From: JAGTRP01 sp035655235
Lineage (GTDB): Bacteria; Pseudomonadota; Gammaproteobacteria; Burkholderiales; Rhodocyclaceae
DNA length: 8,669 nt
Direction of reading: 5' to 3'
Assembly: GCA_035655235.1 (NCBI GenBank)
Contig: DASRUX010000378.1
Location: 1 to 8,669 of the forward strand
The notes beneath the pieces were generated by a model. It saw only the letters and a program-made list of their open reading frames with translations. It was not told where the DNA came from and did not search any database. Each line of letters opens with the position of its first letter. Within the stretch, counting starts at the first letter, position 1. This document shows positions 7,677 through 8,669 of this stretch, piece after piece. Position numbers and translations under genes: made by a program.

Positions 7677-7682
7677 ATCATA
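7677..7682 (-). promoter_or_regulatory. Possible -10 element of the VIT-VWA-OmpA gene
   Basis: TATGAT on the minus strand (5 of 6 to TATAAT) would start transcription near 7670, leaving a leader of about 20 nt that contains the ribosome binding site. A small inverted repeat (TGATG at 7664-7668, CATCA at 7676-7680) overlaps its downstream edge. No -35 match is visible at 17 bp, where the GC hairpin lies, so this call is weak. Confidence 0.3.
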
Positions 7683-7699
7683 CCCGCCTTCGGGGCAGC

Positions 7700-7731
7700 C
7701 CGGCGATCCCCGGGAGCGGGGAAGTCGCCGG
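7700..7731 (-). other. Strong GC hairpin directly after the histidine kinase stop codon
   Basis: Two nested arms pair: 7700-7706 with 7725-7731 (CCGGCGA / TCGCCGG) and 7707-7711 with 7718-7722 (TCCCC / GGGGA). They form a 12-bp stem with a 2-base bulge (7723-7724) and a 6-base loop. The stem begins at the base next to the kinase stop codon (7732-7734). No T-tract follows in the direction of kinase transcription, so it is not a canonical intrinsic terminator. It may attenuate read-through or protect an mRNA 3' end. Confidence 0.5.
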
Positions 7732-8669
7732 TCAGGCGTCGGCTGTTTCCGCTACCTGCAATTCCAGGAAGAAGGTCGCCCCCTGGCCCGGTCGGCTCTC
7801 CGCCCAGGCCCGGCCGCCGATGCGCTCCATGGCACGCTTGACCAGGGCCAAGCCGATGCCGGTGCCTTCGTACTGGCTGTAGGTGTGCAGGCGACGGAAC
7901 ATCTCGAAGATGCGGTCGTGGTAGACCATGTCGAAGCCGATGCCGTTGTCCCGCACCCATAGCCGGACACGGCCATCGACCTCCTCGACGCCGATCTCGA
8001 TCACCGGGGGCGCAGCCGCCGCCGAGTATTTGAGGGCGTTGCCCACCAGGTTGCTGAGGGCCTGGGAAAGGATATGGGCGTCGCCCAGGACCCGGCAGGG
8101 GGGAAGGGACAGCCGGATTTCGGCGTCCGCCTCCCGGATGTCCTCGGCGCTGTCCTGGAGGACGGATTGCACCACGGCAGCCAGGTCGAGGGGTTGCAGT
8201 TCCACCACCTGCTGGGCGACCCGGGCGTGGCTGAGCAGGTCCTCCACCAGCTGGTTCAGGCGGATGGCGTTCTGGCGGATGAAATCCAGGAACAACAGGC
8301 CGTCGCCCTCCAGCCGGTCCCGGTAGCGGGATTCCAGCAGGGTGCTGAAGCTGTTGATGCGGCCCAGGGGTGCGCGGAGGTCGTGGGAGGCGGCGAAGGT
8401 GAAGCCCTCGAGCTCCCGGTTGGCCGCCAGCAGTTCGGCGGTGCGCTCGGCGACCCGGTTTTCCAGTTCGGCGTTGATGTCCTCGACGGCTTCCATGGCC
8501 CGTTTGCTGTCGGTGATGTCGATGCAGGCGCCGACGTAGCCGGCAAAGGCGCCGTCGGCCTCGAAGCGGGGAACGCCCTGGTCGCTGACCCAGCGGTATT
8601 CCCCGTCATGACGCCGCAGACGGTATTCCATGGCGAATGCCTCTCGGTGCTCGAAGGCATCGTTGTAGG
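7732..8669 (-). CDS. PAS-domain sensor histidine kinase, C-terminal part (start lies beyond the right edge)
   Basis: The reading frame is open to the window edge and 311 residues are visible. Residues 1 to about 53 (YNDAFEHREAFAMEYRLRR..., then RWVSDQG, then CIDITD) are the C-terminal half of a PAS domain with its PAC motif. The gene therefore starts upstream, and the ATG at 8629-8631 is an internal Met. A coiled-coil linker (about 54-85, with ENRVAERTAELLAANRELE) leads into the dimerisation/phosphoacceptor domain with the SHDLRAPL box. Its phosphorylated histidine is H95 (codon 8383-8385). The ATPase domain has the N box (N206 and N210 in SNLVGNALKYS), G1 DNGIGF at 240-245, an F box IFEMFRRLHTYSQYEGTG, and G2 GTGIG at 268-272. 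All catalytic motifs are intact. No receiver domain follows, so a separate response regulator is expected but is not in view. The signal sensed is unknown. It resembles phytochrome-like or multi-PAS kinases. The next gene on the same strand encodes the VIT-VWA-OmpA protein. Confidence 0.93.
   Translation of the reverse strand, partial: YNDAFEHREAFAMEYRLRRHDGEYRWVSDQGVPRFEADGAFAGYVGACIDITDSKRAMEAVEDINAELENRVAERTAELLAANRELEGFTFAASHDLRAPLGRINSFSTLLESRYRDRLEGDGLLFLDFIRQNAIRLNQLVEDLLSHARVAQQVVELQPLDLAAVVQSVLQDSAEDIREADAEIRLSLPPCRVLGDAHILSQALSNLVGNALKYSAAAAPPVIEIGVEEVDGRVRLWVRDNGIGFDMVYHDRIFEMFRRLHTYSQYEGTGIGLALVKRAMERIGGRAWAESRPGQGATFFLELQVAETADA

Noticed and set aside
7664..7680. 5-bp inverted repeat TGATG/CATCA upstream of the VIT-VWA-OmpA gene as an operator
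   Set aside because: The arms are too short to be significant on their own; it is noted only because it overlaps the possible -10.
5066..7960. Minus-strand open frame of about 960 codons in another frame over the same region
   Set aside because: It spans the end of dnaE, the terminator and parts of two genes, and encodes a P/R/G/H-rich sequence without domains.
5284..7962. Plus-strand open frame of about 890 codons opposite the VIT-VWA-OmpA gene
   Set aside because: The translation is a G/A/D/V-rich shadow with no recognisable motif, while the opposite strand has a signal peptide, a full metal site and a proper C-terminus.
8629..8631. ATG as the start of the histidine kinase
   Set aside because: It falls inside a PAS domain, the frame is open and PAS-like upstream to the window edge, and no ribosome binding site precedes it.

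Overview
The window is GC-rich, tightly packed chromosomal DNA, most likely from a betaproteobacterium. A member of the Rhodocyclales is my best guess, but it is inferred from protein flavour only. Supporting signs are a full-length proteobacterial-type DnaE, an OmpA-type C-terminal domain with the Cys-loop and 'ACLQPDRRVDIE' ending typical of betaproteobacterial OmpA proteins, and strong G/C preference at third codon positions. I see no insertion sequence, tRNA, rRNA, CRISPR array or phage gene.

Layout, left to right. (1) Positions 1-1715, minus strand: an integral-membrane ArnT/PMT-type glycosyltransferase, followed with an ATGA stop/start overlap by the first 40 codons of a secreted or membrane-anchored protein that runs off the left edge. 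(2) Positions 1716-1800: an 85-bp divergent control region. It has a TA-rich -10-like hexamer only 7-8 nt before each start codon and a perfect 9-bp inverted repeat between them. (3) Positions 1801-5247, plus strand: dnaE, the replicative DNA polymerase III alpha subunit, complete and with its catalytic aspartates. (4) Positions 5248-5304: a bidirectional intrinsic terminator shared by dnaE and the convergent gene. (5) Positions 5305-7647, minus strand: an exported 780-residue protein combining a VIT domain, a von Willebrand factor A domain with intact metal site, and a C-terminal OmpA-like peptidoglycan-binding domain. (6) Positions 7648-7731: a short gap with a strong GC hairpin at the end of the next gene, a possible -10 and a ribosome binding site. 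(7) Positions 7732-8669, minus strand: the C-terminal part of a PAS-containing sensor histidine kinase whose beginning lies beyond the right edge.

Functionally, dnaE is a housekeeping gene set between envelope-related genes: glycosyl transfer to a lipid or envelope acceptor on the left, and an envelope adhesion or protein-interaction module on the right. The histidine kinase precedes the VIT-VWA-OmpA gene on the same strand and could belong to the same unit, but the hairpin and candidate promoter between them argue for at least partly separate transcription. The feature most worth a second look is the VIT-VWA-OmpA fusion. It has the body of the VIT/VWA 'sortase target' type proteins but appears to replace sortase anchoring with non-covalent peptidoglycan binding. 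The divergent, possibly leaderless, promoter pair of dnaE and the glycosyltransferase comes second.
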